Shown here in pieces: positions 51,481 through 60,047 of a DNA stretch of 64,000 nt. The DNA lies in assembly GCA_016795035.1 (NCBI GenBank), contig JAEUIT010000081.1:1-64000 (forward strand). The letters are read 5' to 3'. The DNA is from Phycisphaerae bacterium. GTDB lineage: Bacteria > Planctomycetota > Phycisphaerae > Phycisphaerales > SM1A02. The translations under genes and the position numbers were made by a program. Each line of letters opens with the position of its first letter. The first letter of the stretch is position 1. The notes under the pieces are model-generated. The model ran no database searches. It was not told where the DNA came from and was given only the letters and a program-made list of their open reading frames with translations.

Positions 51481-52872
51481 TTACTCGGCCTGCTTCTCTT
51501 CTCGGAATGCGACGAGGACGAGCACGAAGACGAACGCGCCGATGAAGGCTTGCGTCCACCAGACCGCCGGCCATGAGAGGCCGTCGGCGTTCATCGGAAT
51601 GCCCATCGACGCGAGCGCCGCGTGCCACTGCTCGCCCACGGCGATAAAGGGTCGCGAGACCATCGCAAGCGCGCCTTGGCCCGGCGGCGCCTTGATGCCG
51701 CCGGCGGCGTCGAGGAAGCCGTTGTAGAAGCCCGCGAGGATCGGACCGAGCCCGAGGATCACCATGCCGAACGCCGTCTGCGCCGAGTGCCGGATGTCCT
51801 TCGGCGCGACGCGATCGATGTAGAGGAAGGCGCACGCGAAGAAGAACGCGAAGCAGAATCCGTGCAGGGCGATGCCGACGTAGGCGGCCCATTCGGCGTC
51901 GCCCGAGGCAATGGCGAAGAGCGCGAACCGTCCGAAGTACGCGAGCGCGCCGATCGTGAGCGTCCAGCGATAGCCGAGGACCGCGATGACGCCGCCCAAG
52001 ATCGCGAGCGTCGAGATCTCCACCATCTGGCCGATCGACATCGTGGCGCCGATCTTCGCCGGTTGGATGCCGACGGCACCGCCCGAGGCGATCGGTCCGA
52101 GCCAGGTGCCGGTGCGGATGAAGTAGATGTTGTGGATCATCGCGATCAGCAGGGCTGCAACGCTGAGAACGAGCACGCTCGGCTTTCGCAGGAGCGCGAA
52201 CGCCTTGGCGAACGCGAGCGGATGCTGCCGATCGGACTTCGGCGGCGTCTTCGGCAGCCCGAAGAAGGAGTACAGGCCGTACAGGATGCTGATGCCGCCT
52301 GAAACGCGGAGCGCGTCCGGGATGAACTGGATGAAGTTGTCCTTCGGCGTCCCTTCGAGGAACCAGGGGTACGGGATGAACTTCACGTTCGTCTGGAGCC
52401 AGATCAGCGGGAACGCCGCCGACGCGACGATCCAGCCGATCGTGCCCCACACGCGCACGCGCGGGAAGCTCGTCTCCGGATCCGAGAGATTCGCGAACGA
52501 GATCGAGTTCGTCAGCGAAATGGTCGGCATGTACGCGACCGAGTACGCGATGCTGAGGATGAGGAAGGGCCCGAACGACGTCGTGCCCGCGAGCAGGATG
52601 TTGATGATGCCGCCGAAGAGGAGCAGCATGCCGAGCGCCCGCTCCGCGTTCATGAAGCGGTCGGCGACTTGCCCCGCGATGAACGGCGCTGCGATCGCAC
52701 CGCACGCGCCGCCAAGGCCGAGGATGAGGCCGATCTCGGTGCCCCCGAACTCAAGGCCCCCGACGTCTCTCTTCGCGCCGAGCCACTGCCCGAGGATCGG
52801 CAGCCAGATCCCCCACACCGCGTACTGAAGAAACATCATCACGGACAGACGGAAGCGAAGCGCCGTGGGCAT
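51481..52872 (-). CDS. Nucleoside:H+ symporter-family MFS transporter
   Basis: A 463-residue twelve-span transporter resembling the NupG/XapB nucleoside symporter family. MMFLQYAVWGIWLPILGQWL opens TM1, LILGLGGACGAIAAPFIAGQVADRFMN forms TM2 and the MFS-type loop, YMPTISLTNSISFANLSDPE lies in TM4, and VRVWGTIGWIVASAAFPLIW is the VRxxGTIGW block characteristic of this family. Probably imports purine or pyrimidine nucleosides with protons. It is convergent with the small helical gene at 51208. Substrate is inferred from family resemblance only. Confidence 0.82.
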   Translation of the reverse strand: MPTALRFRLSVMMFLQYAVWGIWLPILGQWLGAKRDVGGLEFGGTEIGLILGLGGACGAIAAPFIAGQVADRFMNAERALGMLLLFGGIINILLAGTTSFGPFLILSIAYSVAYMPTISLTNSISFANLSDPETSFPRVRVWGTIGWIVASAAFPLIWLQTNVKFIPYPWFLEGTPKDNFIQFIPDALRVSGGISILYGLYSFFGLPKTPPKSDRQHPLAFAKAFALLRKPSVLVLSVAALLIAMIHNIYFIRTGTWLGPIASGGAVGIQPAKIGATMSIGQMVEISTLAILGGVIAVLGYRWTLTIGALAYFGRFALFAIASGDAEWAAYVGIALHGFCFAFFFACAFLYIDRVAPKDIRHSAQTAFGMVILGLGPILAGFYNGFLDAAGGIKAPPGQGALAMVSRPFIAVGEQWHAALASMGIPMNADGLSWPAVWWTQAFIGAFVFVLVLVAFREEKQAE

Positions 52873-52944
52873 ATGGGCGGGGATGGTAGAGGAGAATCCA
52901 AAGGAGCGACGTCATGGGACGTCACGCGTCGACCAGCCTCGAGG

Positions 52945-53029
52945 CGTCAGGAGTCAGGAGTGAGGGTGAAGGCCCGCGCAGCCAAGACGTCTCGATCACT
53001 GACTCCTGACTCCCGACTCCTGACTCCCT
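52945..53029. repeat. Intergenic inverted heptamer repeat, copy 4
   Basis: GTCAGGAGTCAGGAGTGAGG (52946 onward) faces TGACTCCTGACTCCCGACTCC (about 52999-53025) around a loop of about 35 bases. Downstream, 53040-53090 continues with ATCCTTCGATC units. It lies in the divergent gap between the transporter and ispG, so it sits in promoter territory. Confidence 0.75.
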
Positions 53030-53101
53030 TCGTGGCGCCGATCCTTCGATCTTCCTCTCCCTTCATCCTTCGATCCCCCACCCCTTACACTCCCCCCACT
53101 C

Positions 53102-54355
53102 ATGCTTCCCCGCCGCAAGACCCGTCAGATCGTCGTTGGTGATGACCGCGTAGGCCGCGTCTACATCGGCGGCGATGCCCCGATCGCCGTGCAGACGATG
53201 ACCGCGGGCTACACCTACGACATCGATGCCTGCGTCGCCGAGATCAATCGCTACGCCGATGCCGGCGCCGACCTCGTCCGCGTCGCCGTGCCGGAACGCA
53301 AGGACACCGAGGCCCTCAAGCACATCCTGCCGCAGGTGAAGTGCCCGGTCGTCGCCGACGTCCACTTCCACTACAAGCGGGCGCTCGAGGCGATCGAGGC
53401 CGGCGTCCACAAGATCCGCCTGAACCCCGGCAACATCAACGACCGCGACCAGGTGAACGCCGTCATCGACGCGTGCAAGGAACGGAAGATCCCGATCCGC
53501 GTCGGCGTGAACGAAGGCTCGATCATCGAGCGAAAGGACAAGCAGCGCCGGATGGAGGAGCTCGGCAAGTACTTCGCCGGGCATAAGTCCGGGCACCTTC
53601 TCGCGATCATGATCGCGAAGCTCGAGGAGTACCTCGACATCTTCGAGGCGAAGGACTTCCACGACGTCGCGATCAGCGCGAAGTCGATGGACGCGGCGCT
53701 CGTGATCGACGTCTACACCGAGATCTCGAAGCGATTCGACTATCCGCTCCACCTCGGCGTCACGCACGCGGGCCCGAAGTCGACCGGGGCGATCCGCTCG
53801 ATCGCGGCGCTCTCGACCCTGATCGCCAACGGCATCGGCGACACGGTCCGCATCAGCTACGCGAGCGACCATATCGACGAGGTGAAGGACGCCCTCGAGA
53901 TGCTCTACTGCCTCGGGAAGCGCGAGCGGAAGGGCATCGATCTCATCGCCTGCCCGACCTGCGGCCGCATCCAGGTCGACCTCTTCACGCTCGTCCAGGA
54001 AGTCGAGCGGAAGCTCTTCCGCGAGGTGACCCTTCCGATCAAGGTCGCGGTCATGGGCTGCATCGTGAATGGCCCGGGCGAAGCCGAAGGCGCCGACGTC
54101 GCGGTCTTCGCGGGCGACCGCCGCGGCATCATCTACGTGCAGGGCGAGCGGGTCGCGAACGTGCCCGAAGAGGAGATCCTCGACCGCCTCCTTGCCGAGT
54201 GCAAGGCGTTCGAGGCGAAGGTGAAACGCGGAGAGGCGAAGCTCGGCGAGAAGGTCGTCGAGATCATCCCACCCGACCCGATCGGCGAGCTGGGGTCCGG
54301 CGAGGCGAAGATCAAGGCCGGCCTCGTGGAGCAGGTGACGATCGGGAAGAGCTGA
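53102..54355 (+). CDS. ispG: 4-hydroxy-3-methylbut-2-enyl-diphosphate synthase
   Basis: An iron-sulfur enzyme of the MEP isoprenoid pathway, converting methylerythritol cyclodiphosphate to HMBPP. At 417 residues it is of the shorter bacterial type with a TIM barrel and a C-terminal 4Fe-4S domain. Visible motifs: VQTMTAGYTYDIDACVAEI, LVRVAVPERKD, VVADVHFHYKRALEA, VHKIRLNPGNI, and the cluster ligands in LIACPTCGR and VAVMGCIVNGPGEAE, with the conserved Glu there. ATG 53102 is preceded by pyrimidine-rich repeat DNA. Together with the probable polyprenyl synthase at the window's end it indicates MEP-derived isoprenoids. Confidence 0.95.
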   Translation: MLPRRKTRQIVVGDDRVGRVYIGGDAPIAVQTMTAGYTYDIDACVAEINRYADAGADLVRVAVPERKDTEALKHILPQVKCPVVADVHFHYKRALEAIEAGVHKIRLNPGNINDRDQVNAVIDACKERKIPIRVGVNEGSIIERKDKQRRMEELGKYFAGHKSGHLLAIMIAKLEEYLDIFEAKDFHDVAISAKSMDAALVIDVYTEISKRFDYPLHLGVTHAGPKSTGAIRSIAALSTLIANGIGDTVRISYASDHIDEVKDALEMLYCLGKRERKGIDLIACPTCGRIQVDLFTLVQEVERKLFREVTLPIKVAVMGCIVNGPGEAEGADVAVFAGDRRGIIYVQGERVANVPEEEILDRLLAECKAFEAKVKRGEAKLGEKVVEIIPPDPIGELGSGEAKIKAGLVEQVTIGKS

Positions 54356-54356
54356 G

Positions 54357-54478
54357 CGCGGCCGTTGGCCGCGAGGAGTCAGGATTCAGGAGCCAGGAGT
54401 CAGGGAAGAAAACCCTCGGCCTTCGAAATCGGTACCAGCACCCCACTGACTCCTGACTCCTGAATCCTCAATCCTTCC
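54357..54478. repeat. Intergenic inverted heptamer repeat, copy 5
   Basis: It begins with palindrome GCGCGGCCGTTGGCCGCG directly after ispG, then GGAGTCAGGATTCAGGAGCC units. A loop of about 40 bases follows, then TGACTCCTGACTCCTGAATCC. Here the palindrome precedes the 5' arm, the mirror image of copies 1-3. The first part could act as ispG terminator, although no T-run follows. Confidence 0.75.
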
Positions 54479-54665
54479 GGGTTCTTTGCCCCATCCATTT
54501 CCCAAACCCGTCCGTATATTGATCCGGACCGGGTTGTGGAAGCCGACCCGACCTTCCGCCGATGGAGCCTTCGCCCGTTCCGGTCCCCTGACCGGGAAGG
54601 GAAAGTTCACCCTCGGCGGCTGTCGTCGTTCGTGCGCGATTCGCCCTCGGCTGGAGTCTGACCGC

Positions 54666-55745
54666 ATGCGTCGTCCTCATGAGCCCGTCCGTTCGTCCTC
54701 GTCGGCTTTGACCCGCTCCGGCGGGTGCACGCCCGCCCGCCGCCCTCACGGGTTCACCCTCGTCGAAATGCTCGCCGTCATCGCCGTCATCGCGGCGCTT
54801 CTCGGCGTCCTCCTCGTGGGGCTTCAGGCGGCGCAACGGTCGAGTAAGCGCACGAAGCAGCTCTCGAACCTGAAGCAGGTCTTCCAAGGCTGGACGCAAT
54901 ACGCCGGCAACCACGGCGACTCGATCCTCCCGGGATACCTCGACGTGAACACGCAGGCCGCGTGGCGGGTGAAGTACAAGTCGAAGGTCGGAACCCAAGA
55001 AGTGGTCATTCCGCCGGAGTACTGCGCCGAATATCCGTGGCGACTCCTGCCGTATCTCGATCACCAGACGGGACCGATGTTCGAGTACCTCGACAAGAGC
55101 GATCCGGACGCCCTTCGGCCGCCGCAGCTGGGCGGACCGGCCCTAGGGCAAGGCCTCCTTGAGGTCTCTCAGAATCCGGAGTTTGGCTACAACGGCTATT
55201 ACCTAGGCGGACGCTGGACGGCGAATCCGGATCCAGTCCTCACCTTCGGCAACTCGACCTACCAGCGCGCCGACGGTCAGAACGCGAAGGCCAGCATGGT
55301 CGCGACGAAGATCGCGAGCATCGTGCAGCCGAGCGAGATGATCGTCTTCTGCGCGTCGACCTTCCGTGATCCCGGCTACTACAACGAGTCGAAGGACGAA
55401 GGCGCTCTCGGATGGTCGACGATCGTGCCGCACATCCTCGCCGACCAGTTGATCTGGGAGCCGAGTGACGGCGGCAACTACTCGAGCGTCAGCGTCTCCC
55501 AGGCCGACCTGAACGGATTTTCGAATCACATCTTGGCGCAGAAGACGTTCGTGAGTTCGCAGGCCGGCATGCTGGTCAGCCAGCCCGCGGGCGTGCCGCT
55601 CCGCCGTCACGGACCGACGGTCGCCCTCGTGCGCGCCGACGGCAACACCAACGCGACCGGCCTCGGCGACCTCCTCGACCAGCGCAAGTGGATGAACGCG
55701 GCGTGGAGCGGATCGAATCCGTTCGCGTTCACGCACAGCCCGTAA
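54666..55745 (+). CDS. Pseudopilin-like protein (type II/IV prepilin signal)
   Basis: A 359-residue protein with leader ending RRPHGFTLVEMLAVIAVIAALL, an almost ideal class III prepilin signal (Gly-Phe cleavage, Glu at +5), preceded by a long basic leader of about 40 residues. The C-terminal region has VALVRADGNTNATGLGDLL near the end, the H-x-G...DG type of planctomycete pseudopilins. The centre has QLSNLKQVFQGWTQYAGNHG, a typical first helix continuation. ATG 54666 was chosen; upstream ATG 54486 would make an unusually long leader. Processed presumably by the PilD homologue at 24010. The 190 bases upstream of this start hold no recognisable site. Confidence 0.83.
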   Translation: MRRPHEPVRSSSSALTRSGGCTPARRPHGFTLVEMLAVIAVIAALLGVLLVGLQAAQRSSKRTKQLSNLKQVFQGWTQYAGNHGDSILPGYLDVNTQAAWRVKYKSKVGTQEVVIPPEYCAEYPWRLLPYLDHQTGPMFEYLDKSDPDALRPPQLGGPALGQGLLEVSQNPEFGYNGYYLGGRWTANPDPVLTFGNSTYQRADGQNAKASMVATKIASIVQPSEMIVFCASTFRDPGYYNESKDEGALGWSTIVPHILADQLIWEPSDGGNYSSVSVSQADLNGFSNHILAQKTFVSSQAGMLVSQPAGVPLRRHGPTVALVRADGNTNATGLGDLLDQRKWMNAAWSGSNPFAFTHSP

Positions 55746-55751
55746 GAGGAG

Positions 55752-55866
55752 CACGCGGCCTTTGGCCGCGGGGATTCAGGATTCAGGAGTGAGGAGTCCG
55801 TGCGGGAGAGGTTGGTTCAGACGGTCTTTCACTGACTCCTGACTCCTGTCTTCTGACTCCTTCTTC
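55752..55866. repeat. Intergenic inverted heptamer repeat, copy 6
   Basis: GCGGCCTTTGGCCGCG leads, followed by GGATTCAGGATTCAGGAGTGAGGAG, a loop, and TGACTCCTGACTCCTGTCTTCTGACTCC. Same orientation as copy 5. It occupies the gap between the pseudopilin and pqiA. Confidence 0.75.
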
Positions 55867-55889
55867 ATCTCCCCCGTATCCTCCGCCGC

Positions 55890-56522
55890 ATGCGAACGGT
55901 CTGTCATGCGTGCGGGCTTGAGCAGCACGTGCGGCCGCTTGGGCCGTCCGAGCGGGCGCGCTGCGCTCGTTGCTCGCGACCGCTCCTGACCCATGCGTCG
56001 GGCGACGCCTCGCGCGCCGCGGCGGTCGCGCTTGCGGCGCTCATCCTGCTCATTCCGGCGAACGTCCTTCCGATCCTCGAGCTCGAGTACCTCGGCCGCG
56101 TGTCGGCAAGCACGGTGTGGGGCGGCTGCGTGGCGCTTTGGAACGAGCGCATGTGGCTCGTCGCGACCATCGTCTTCCTCGCGAGCATCGCGATCCCCTT
56201 CGCGAAGCTCGCGGCGATCTTCTACCTCTCGATCTACGCCGGCACCCGCCGCATGGTCGCCTTCCGCGCGCGGCTCCTCGTCGCCCTCGAGGTGGTTGGC
56301 CGCTGGTCGATGCTCGACGTCTTCCTCCTCGCGGTCTTGGTCGCCGTCATCAAGCTCGATTCGCTGTCGAGCGCGCGGCCAGGCCCAGGGCTCTTCTTCT
56401 TCGCCGCGGTCGTCGTCCTCACGATGGTGAGTAGCGCCCTCTTCGATTCCCGGGCGCTCTGGCGCGAACTGATCGACGTGAAGTCGCCGAACGTGCGGCG
56501 AGCGACGGAGGCGACGACGTGA
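55890..56522 (+). CDS. pqiA: PqiA-like integral membrane protein
   Basis: A 210-residue membrane protein with one PqiA domain (E. coli PqiA has two). N-terminal zinc ribbon: VCHACGLEQHVRP...CARCSRPL. Four spans follow: AALILLIPANVLPILELEYLG, LVATIVFLASIAIPFAKLAAI, LDVFLLAVLVAVIKLDS and LFFFAAVVVLTMVSSALFDS; the PANxLP and IPFAK motifs are diagnostic. Partner of the MCE protein that follows with a four-base GTGA overlap. The PqiABC/YebST systems move lipids between inner and outer membranes, which implies a true outer membrane here. No PqiC gene is seen. Confidence 0.9.
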   Translation: MRTVCHACGLEQHVRPLGPSERARCARCSRPLLTHASGDASRAAAVALAALILLIPANVLPILELEYLGRVSASTVWGGCVALWNERMWLVATIVFLASIAIPFAKLAAIFYLSIYAGTRRMVAFRARLLVALEVVGRWSMLDVFLLAVLVAVIKLDSLSSARPGPGLFFFAAVVVLTMVSSALFDSRALWRELIDVKSPNVRRATEATT

Positions 56523-57460
56523 CCGACGAAACCCCGACGGCGGCCGCTTTGACCTCGCCTGCTCCCTCGCCAGCGCCCGCGCCGGCCGAACCGCTCGGCC
56601 TGCCCGAAGCTCGCGTCGAACCGCGCTCGCGGGCGCGGCTCGTCTGGCTCCTGCCGATCCTCGCGCTCCTCGCGATCGCGATCCTCCTCGTCGAAGAGTG
56701 GCGCACTCGCGGCCCGCGCATCGAGGTCGAAGTCCCGCGTGCAAGCGGCATCGAGCCCGGGCGCACCGCCGTCCTCTCGCACGGCGTGCCGATCGGTGTG
56801 GTGAGCGAGGTGCGCCTCGACGCCGCGCGCGAGCATCCGATCGTCACGATCGATCTGCACCGCTGGGCCTCGGCCTACGCGACCGACGGCAGCGTCTACT
56901 GGGTCGTGCGGCCATCGATCGGATTCCGCGGCGTCTCGGGGCTCGAGACGCTCGCCTCGGGCCCCGTCCTCGAAGCCCGCGCCGGCGCCGACGGCGCGGC
57001 GCGGAAGACCTCCTTCGTCGCGCTTGCCCGCGCCCCCCTCGACGCCGCGAGCGCGAACGGCCTCGCGATCACGCTCACGATGCCGAAACTCGGCTCGATC
57101 CGCCCGGGCTCGCCCGTCACCTACCGCGACATCGCGGTGGGCGAAGTCATCGACACGCGACTGGCCGACGACAGCACGAAGGTCCTGCTCGACGTCCTGA
57201 TCCTGCCGCGCTACGCGCCGCTCGTCCGCACCTCGACGCGCTTCTGGAATACGAGCGGCTTCGGCGTCGACCTCGGCGTGACCGGCGTGAAGCTCCGCAC
57301 CGAGAGCCTCGAAGCCCTCCTCGGCGGCGGCATCGCGCTCGCGACGCCCTCCGAGCGCGACCCGCAGGCCGCGCCGGGCACCGTGTTCGACGTCGCGCCG
57401 GAGCCAGAGAAGGAATGGACGCGCTGGTCGCCGACGATCGAGCTCGCGCCGGGACCGTAG
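56519..57460 (+). CDS. pqiB: PqiB-like MCE-domain protein
   Basis: A 313-residue inner-membrane-anchored protein of the MlaD/MCE superfamily for intermembrane lipid transport. A Pro/Ala-rich cytoplasmic N-terminus leads to the span LVWLLPILALLAIAILLVEEW (about residues 41-60). Two MCE domains follow: GPRIEVEVPRASGIEPGRTAVL..., and ITLTMPKLGSIRPGSPVTYRDIAVGEVIDTRL.... E. coli PqiB has three MCE domains and a long helical needle; both the third domain and the needle are absent. Starts at GTG overlapping the pqiA stop. The last 40 codons and downstream DNA are duplicated at 59044 and partly at 60982. Confidence 0.9.
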   Translation: MTDETPTAAALTSPAPSPAPAPAEPLGLPEARVEPRSRARLVWLLPILALLAIAILLVEEWRTRGPRIEVEVPRASGIEPGRTAVLSHGVPIGVVSEVRLDAAREHPIVTIDLHRWASAYATDGSVYWVVRPSIGFRGVSGLETLASGPVLEARAGADGAARKTSFVALARAPLDAASANGLAITLTMPKLGSIRPGSPVTYRDIAVGEVIDTRLADDSTKVLLDVLILPRYAPLVRTSTRFWNTSGFGVDLGVTGVKLRTESLEALLGGGIALATPSERDPQAAPGTVFDVAPEPEKEWTRWSPTIELAPGP

Positions 57461-57857
57461 AGCCGTCGCCCGGCGTCGACCTGATCCCGGAGACGCGGCG
57501 ATGCCGTGAATGGCAAGCGGGCGCATCGGCCACGCCTGCGCGCGAACGATAGAAGGGGAAGGAACCACCGATGAACACTGATGAACACAGATCGGGCAGC
57601 GGAGAGCTCGCCGCGCGGTAGTCGCATGAGACGAACGCGAGCACGCATAAGAGCGACGGAGGGCGAGCGAGGTTCGGGACGCGGCCGCGACGCCCCGGCT
57701 GCAACGCGAAGTGGGAGAGTCGGAAGGACGCCCGAAGGCCACATGAGGCCGGAGGGCGGTGATGGTGCGAGCGAGCGTGCGTCGGTAGGCTGTACGGAAC
57801 CTCGTCGCCACGACAGACACTCGAGGTCCGCAATAATTAGGCCTGGCCTCAGCTATA
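57341..57857 (+). repeat. Long repeat unit A, copy 1 (includes pqiB 3' end)
   Basis: About 517 bases that recur at 59044-59561 with only scattered substitutions. This copy is continuous with intact pqiB and is therefore probably the ancestral one. It contains the last 40 codons of pqiB, its stop, a tandem GATGAACACT/GATGAACACA, one CTGCAACG motif near 57699, and ends near CAATAATTAGGCCTGGCCTCAG. Minus-strand ORFs across it are conserved in several frames at once and are probably not genes. Confidence 0.88.
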
Positions 57858-57985
57858 CGATATGGCGAGACTTCGATGGGATTGTTGCTGTCCAACCGGA
57901 GAGGCGAACTGCCCGCAATGCGGGTCGTGCGACTCGACGAGCATCAGCCAGTGGATTCCTGCACCCAACCCCTCGTGCCCATAAG

Positions 57986-58654
57986 ATGGGCCCTCGATCA
58001 GTGCAAAACCAGAGGCTCCACAACGTAGGCTTGGCCGGGAGGTCATCTAGGATCGAAGCAGTCATTCAGGCCGCATACTGCACATTCCTCTATACAATTG
58101 CCGCTCTCGCGCTTGTACTACTCTTCGCATGGGCGCCAACACTGTTTGGCAGAGCAACAGTAAGTCCTCGAGAGGTGTTGCCCCGTTGGCGCTGGCTCGG
58201 TCTCGCACCACAATCGTGGATTGACACCACCGACTTACAAGTGGCGACTTCAATCAGCGAAGGTCTCGGATATGTCGAGGTTTCGTATTTGTTTGGACCA
58301 TCGACGTCACGAATTGCCGCGGGCTGGCCTTTCGTCGCACTCTTCGGTTCTGTTCCCGAACCGGGATCCCCCTACCTTGACACGGTAACACCAGCAATGC
58401 ACTTTCCGACTTGCCTCCCGCTACAAAGACGAGAGTGGATCCCAATAACCCCGTACTGGCCAGGGCTTGTCGCCGACCTACTGATCTGGATCTGTCTTCT
58501 TTCTTCCATTCCGCTCTTGCGCGGACTTGTGCGAAGCCTGGTAGGGCGGTGCGCAAGGTGCGGCCATCGCATTCTGCCGTCAGAAGGTCGATGTAACGAG
58601 TGCGGGTGGTTGCCCCGTTCAGCCAGTCACACGTCTCGGGACCCAGCGCCGTAG
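57986..58654 (+). CDS. Lower-GC membrane protein with C-terminal zinc ribbon
   Basis: A protein of about 222 residues in DNA clearly less GC-rich than its neighbours. One span near the N-terminus (AAYCTFLYTIAALALVLLFAWAP) and one near residue 165 (LVADLLIWICLLSSIPLLRGL). The C-terminus is a zinc ribbon: RCARCGHRILPSEGRCNECGW. The middle is presumably extracytoplasmic. The ribbon is the same type as in the proteins at 34073 and 21729. ATG 57986 is the best in-frame start outside repeat unit A, but no ribosome site is clear. It lies between repeat units A copy 1 and B copy 1. Function is unknown; transfer is likely from base composition. Confidence 0.6.
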   Translation: MGPRSVQNQRLHNVGLAGRSSRIEAVIQAAYCTFLYTIAALALVLLFAWAPTLFGRATVSPREVLPRWRWLGLAPQSWIDTTDLQVATSISEGLGYVEVSYLFGPSTSRIAAGWPFVALFGSVPEPGSPYLDTVTPAMHFPTCLPLQRREWIPITPYWPGLVADLLIWICLLSSIPLLRGLVRSLVGRCARCGHRILPSEGRCNECGWLPRSASHTSRDPAP

Positions 58655-58698
58655 CGCAGCGACCTTCATTCAAATTGAGCCAGACACATTTGGGACCA

Positions 58699-59043
58699 AT
58701 TGAGCCAGGCACATTTATGGGGACGCAGATAGGTGGGCCACGAACTCGATTCGCCATCTACTGCCAATCCCCGACAACCTCGGCCTGGCTTCCGTGCAAG
58801 CCTGAATGCAAGCGGAAATCTCACTCGCCACAACCCCCGCCCTTTTCTAATCTTGCATCCCCCCGCCCTCCCCTTGCCAAGGTGGATGTCGCGGGTGCAA
58901 GTCCTTCACCCGCTCTCCCAAGCGCAGGCCGCGAGACCTGCGTTTCACGTCCGAACTCCTACCTCGCCGGGGCGGTCCGGGCAACGAGCCCACGCCGGCG
59001 CGATCTCATGGTGCGGTGCGAACAGAGGCCCCGCGCAGGTGTT
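58699..59043 (+). repeat. Long repeat unit B, copy 1
   Basis: About 345 bases sharing extended identity with 60633-60981. It starts ATTGAGCCAGGCACAT...GGGGACGCAGATAGGTGG; an extra tandem half-copy of the ATTGAGCCAG end lies at about 58673. It includes the stretch CCCCCGCCCTTTTCTAATCTTG and a fossil tRNA-Gly 3' half. It ends exactly where unit A begins. The GAGCCAGGCACAT end resembles short palindromes often seen near REP-type or insertion elements, but no transposase is present. Confidence 0.82.
58871..58916 (+). pseudogene. tRNA-Gly (GCC) 3' half, fossil copy 1
   Basis: CCCTTGCCAAGGTGG matches the anticodon arm of tRNA-Gly(GCC), and ATGTCGCGGGTGCAAGTCC...CACCCGCTC matches variable loop, T arm and acceptor 3' strand, with small changes in the T arm. 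No 5' half is present, so it is not a functional tRNA. Such 3' fragments are the usual scar of integration at a tRNA gene. Confidence 0.75.
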
Positions 59044-59561
59044 GCGACGCCCTCCGAGCGCGACCCGCAGGCCGCGCCGGGGACCATGTTCGAGGTCGCG
59101 CCCGAGCCCGAGAAGGAATGGACGCGCTGGTCGCCGGCGATTGAACTCAGGCCGGGACCGTGAGCCGTCGTGCGGCGTAGGCCGTGATCCCGAAGACGCG
59201 GCGATGCCTTGAATGGCAAGCGGGAGCATCGGACGAACCTCTGTGCGAACGGCCGAAAGAGATGGAACCACCGATGAACACTGATAAACACAGATCGGGC
59301 AGCGGAGAGCTCGGCGCGCGGTAGTCGCTTGAGACGATCGCGAGCACGCACACGAGCGACGGAGGGCGAACGAGGTTCGGGACGCGGCCGCGACGCTGCG
59401 GCTGCAACGCGAAGTGGGAGAGTCGGAAGGACGCCCGAAGGCCACACGAGGCCGGCGGGCGGCGATGTTGCGCGCGAGCGTGCGTCGGCTACGCTGTACG
59501 GAACCTCGTCGCCACGACGGGCACTTGAGGTCCGCAATAACTAGGCCTGGCCTCAGATATA
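59044..59561 (+). repeat. Long repeat unit A, copy 2
   Basis: Begins GCGACGCCCTCCGAGCGCG, the same bases as the pqiB copy, and runs colinearly through the pqiB stop, GATGAACACTGATAAACACA, the CTGCAACGCGAAG motif (near 59399) and CAATAACTAGGCCTGGCCTCAG. It is preceded by unit B rather than by pqiB, so it encodes only an orphan C-terminal fragment of PqiB without a start. Confidence 0.88.
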
Positions 59562-59585
59562 TAAAGCCCGGCCTGGGCTCTGCAA

Positions 59586-59885
59586 ATGACGCACCTGTAC
59601 CAGCTAGCCGCGCCGCTTGCAATCATATTGGGATGTACGCTGCCCCTGCTCGGAGTACTTTGGCTCTACGGCCGTCGACCTGTTGCCGTCATCCGTGCGA
59701 CGCTCGGGTCGCGCTGGATGGTAGTCGCCGTTTTCGTCAGTGTCTTGTGCGTCATCGCGACGGTCTTTCTCGATTTGATATCCAACACCCCGCTAGAGGC
59801 CCGGAGACTTTTTGGCGCGGCAATCCTTCCCCTCTACTTCACGTGGTCGCTGCTAGCCGTGTTCCAACTTGCACGACCAAAGTGA
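59586..59885 (+). CDS. Small membrane protein, unknown
   Basis: A 99-residue protein with three hydrophobic spans: LAAPLAIILGCTLPLLGVLWLYG, WMVVAVFVSVLCVIATVFLDL and AAILPLYFTWSLLAVFQLA. No recognised family and no motifs. The DNA is lower in GC than the chromosome around it, and the gene lies 24 bases after repeat unit A copy 2. It may be a recently acquired gene. A ribosome site is not obvious. Whether it is expressed is uncertain. Confidence 0.5.
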   Translation: MTHLYQLAAPLAIILGCTLPLLGVLWLYGRRPVAVIRATLGSRWMVVAVFVSVLCVIATVFLDLISNTPLEARRLFGAAILPLYFTWSLLAVFQLARPK

Positions 59886-60047
59886 GCGCGGGCGCGACAC
59901 GTCCGGCGATGGAAGATCAGGCAACTCCTCGAACTGGCCGCCGCGCCGTTCCACTTGGTGCCCATTCAGAGCCTGATGACGTAGCCCACATCGAGCCACG
60001 CCCATGTATCGAAACTCCATCAGGCTCGGGGTCTTGAGGCGCATGCG

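Noticed and set aside
57147..57833. Minus-strand ORFs in repeat A (also 58945-59622) that encode similar peptides in both copies
   Set aside because: The similarity comes from the DNA duplication; several frames are equally conserved and one runs across the pqiB coding strand.
57876..58028. Small plus-strand ORF starting ATGGGATTGTTGCTG after repeat A copy 1
   Set aside because: About 50 codons, no clear ribosome site or recognisable feature, and it runs into the start region of the zinc-ribbon gene in another frame.
58673..58716. Insertion-sequence end (ATTGAGCCAGGCACAT repeated)
   Set aside because: No transposase, matched opposite end or target duplication was found nearby; kept only as part of repeat unit B.
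58871..58916. Functional tRNA-Gly gene
   Set aside because: No acceptor 5' strand or D arm upstream, and the T arm has lost pairing; classed as fossil.
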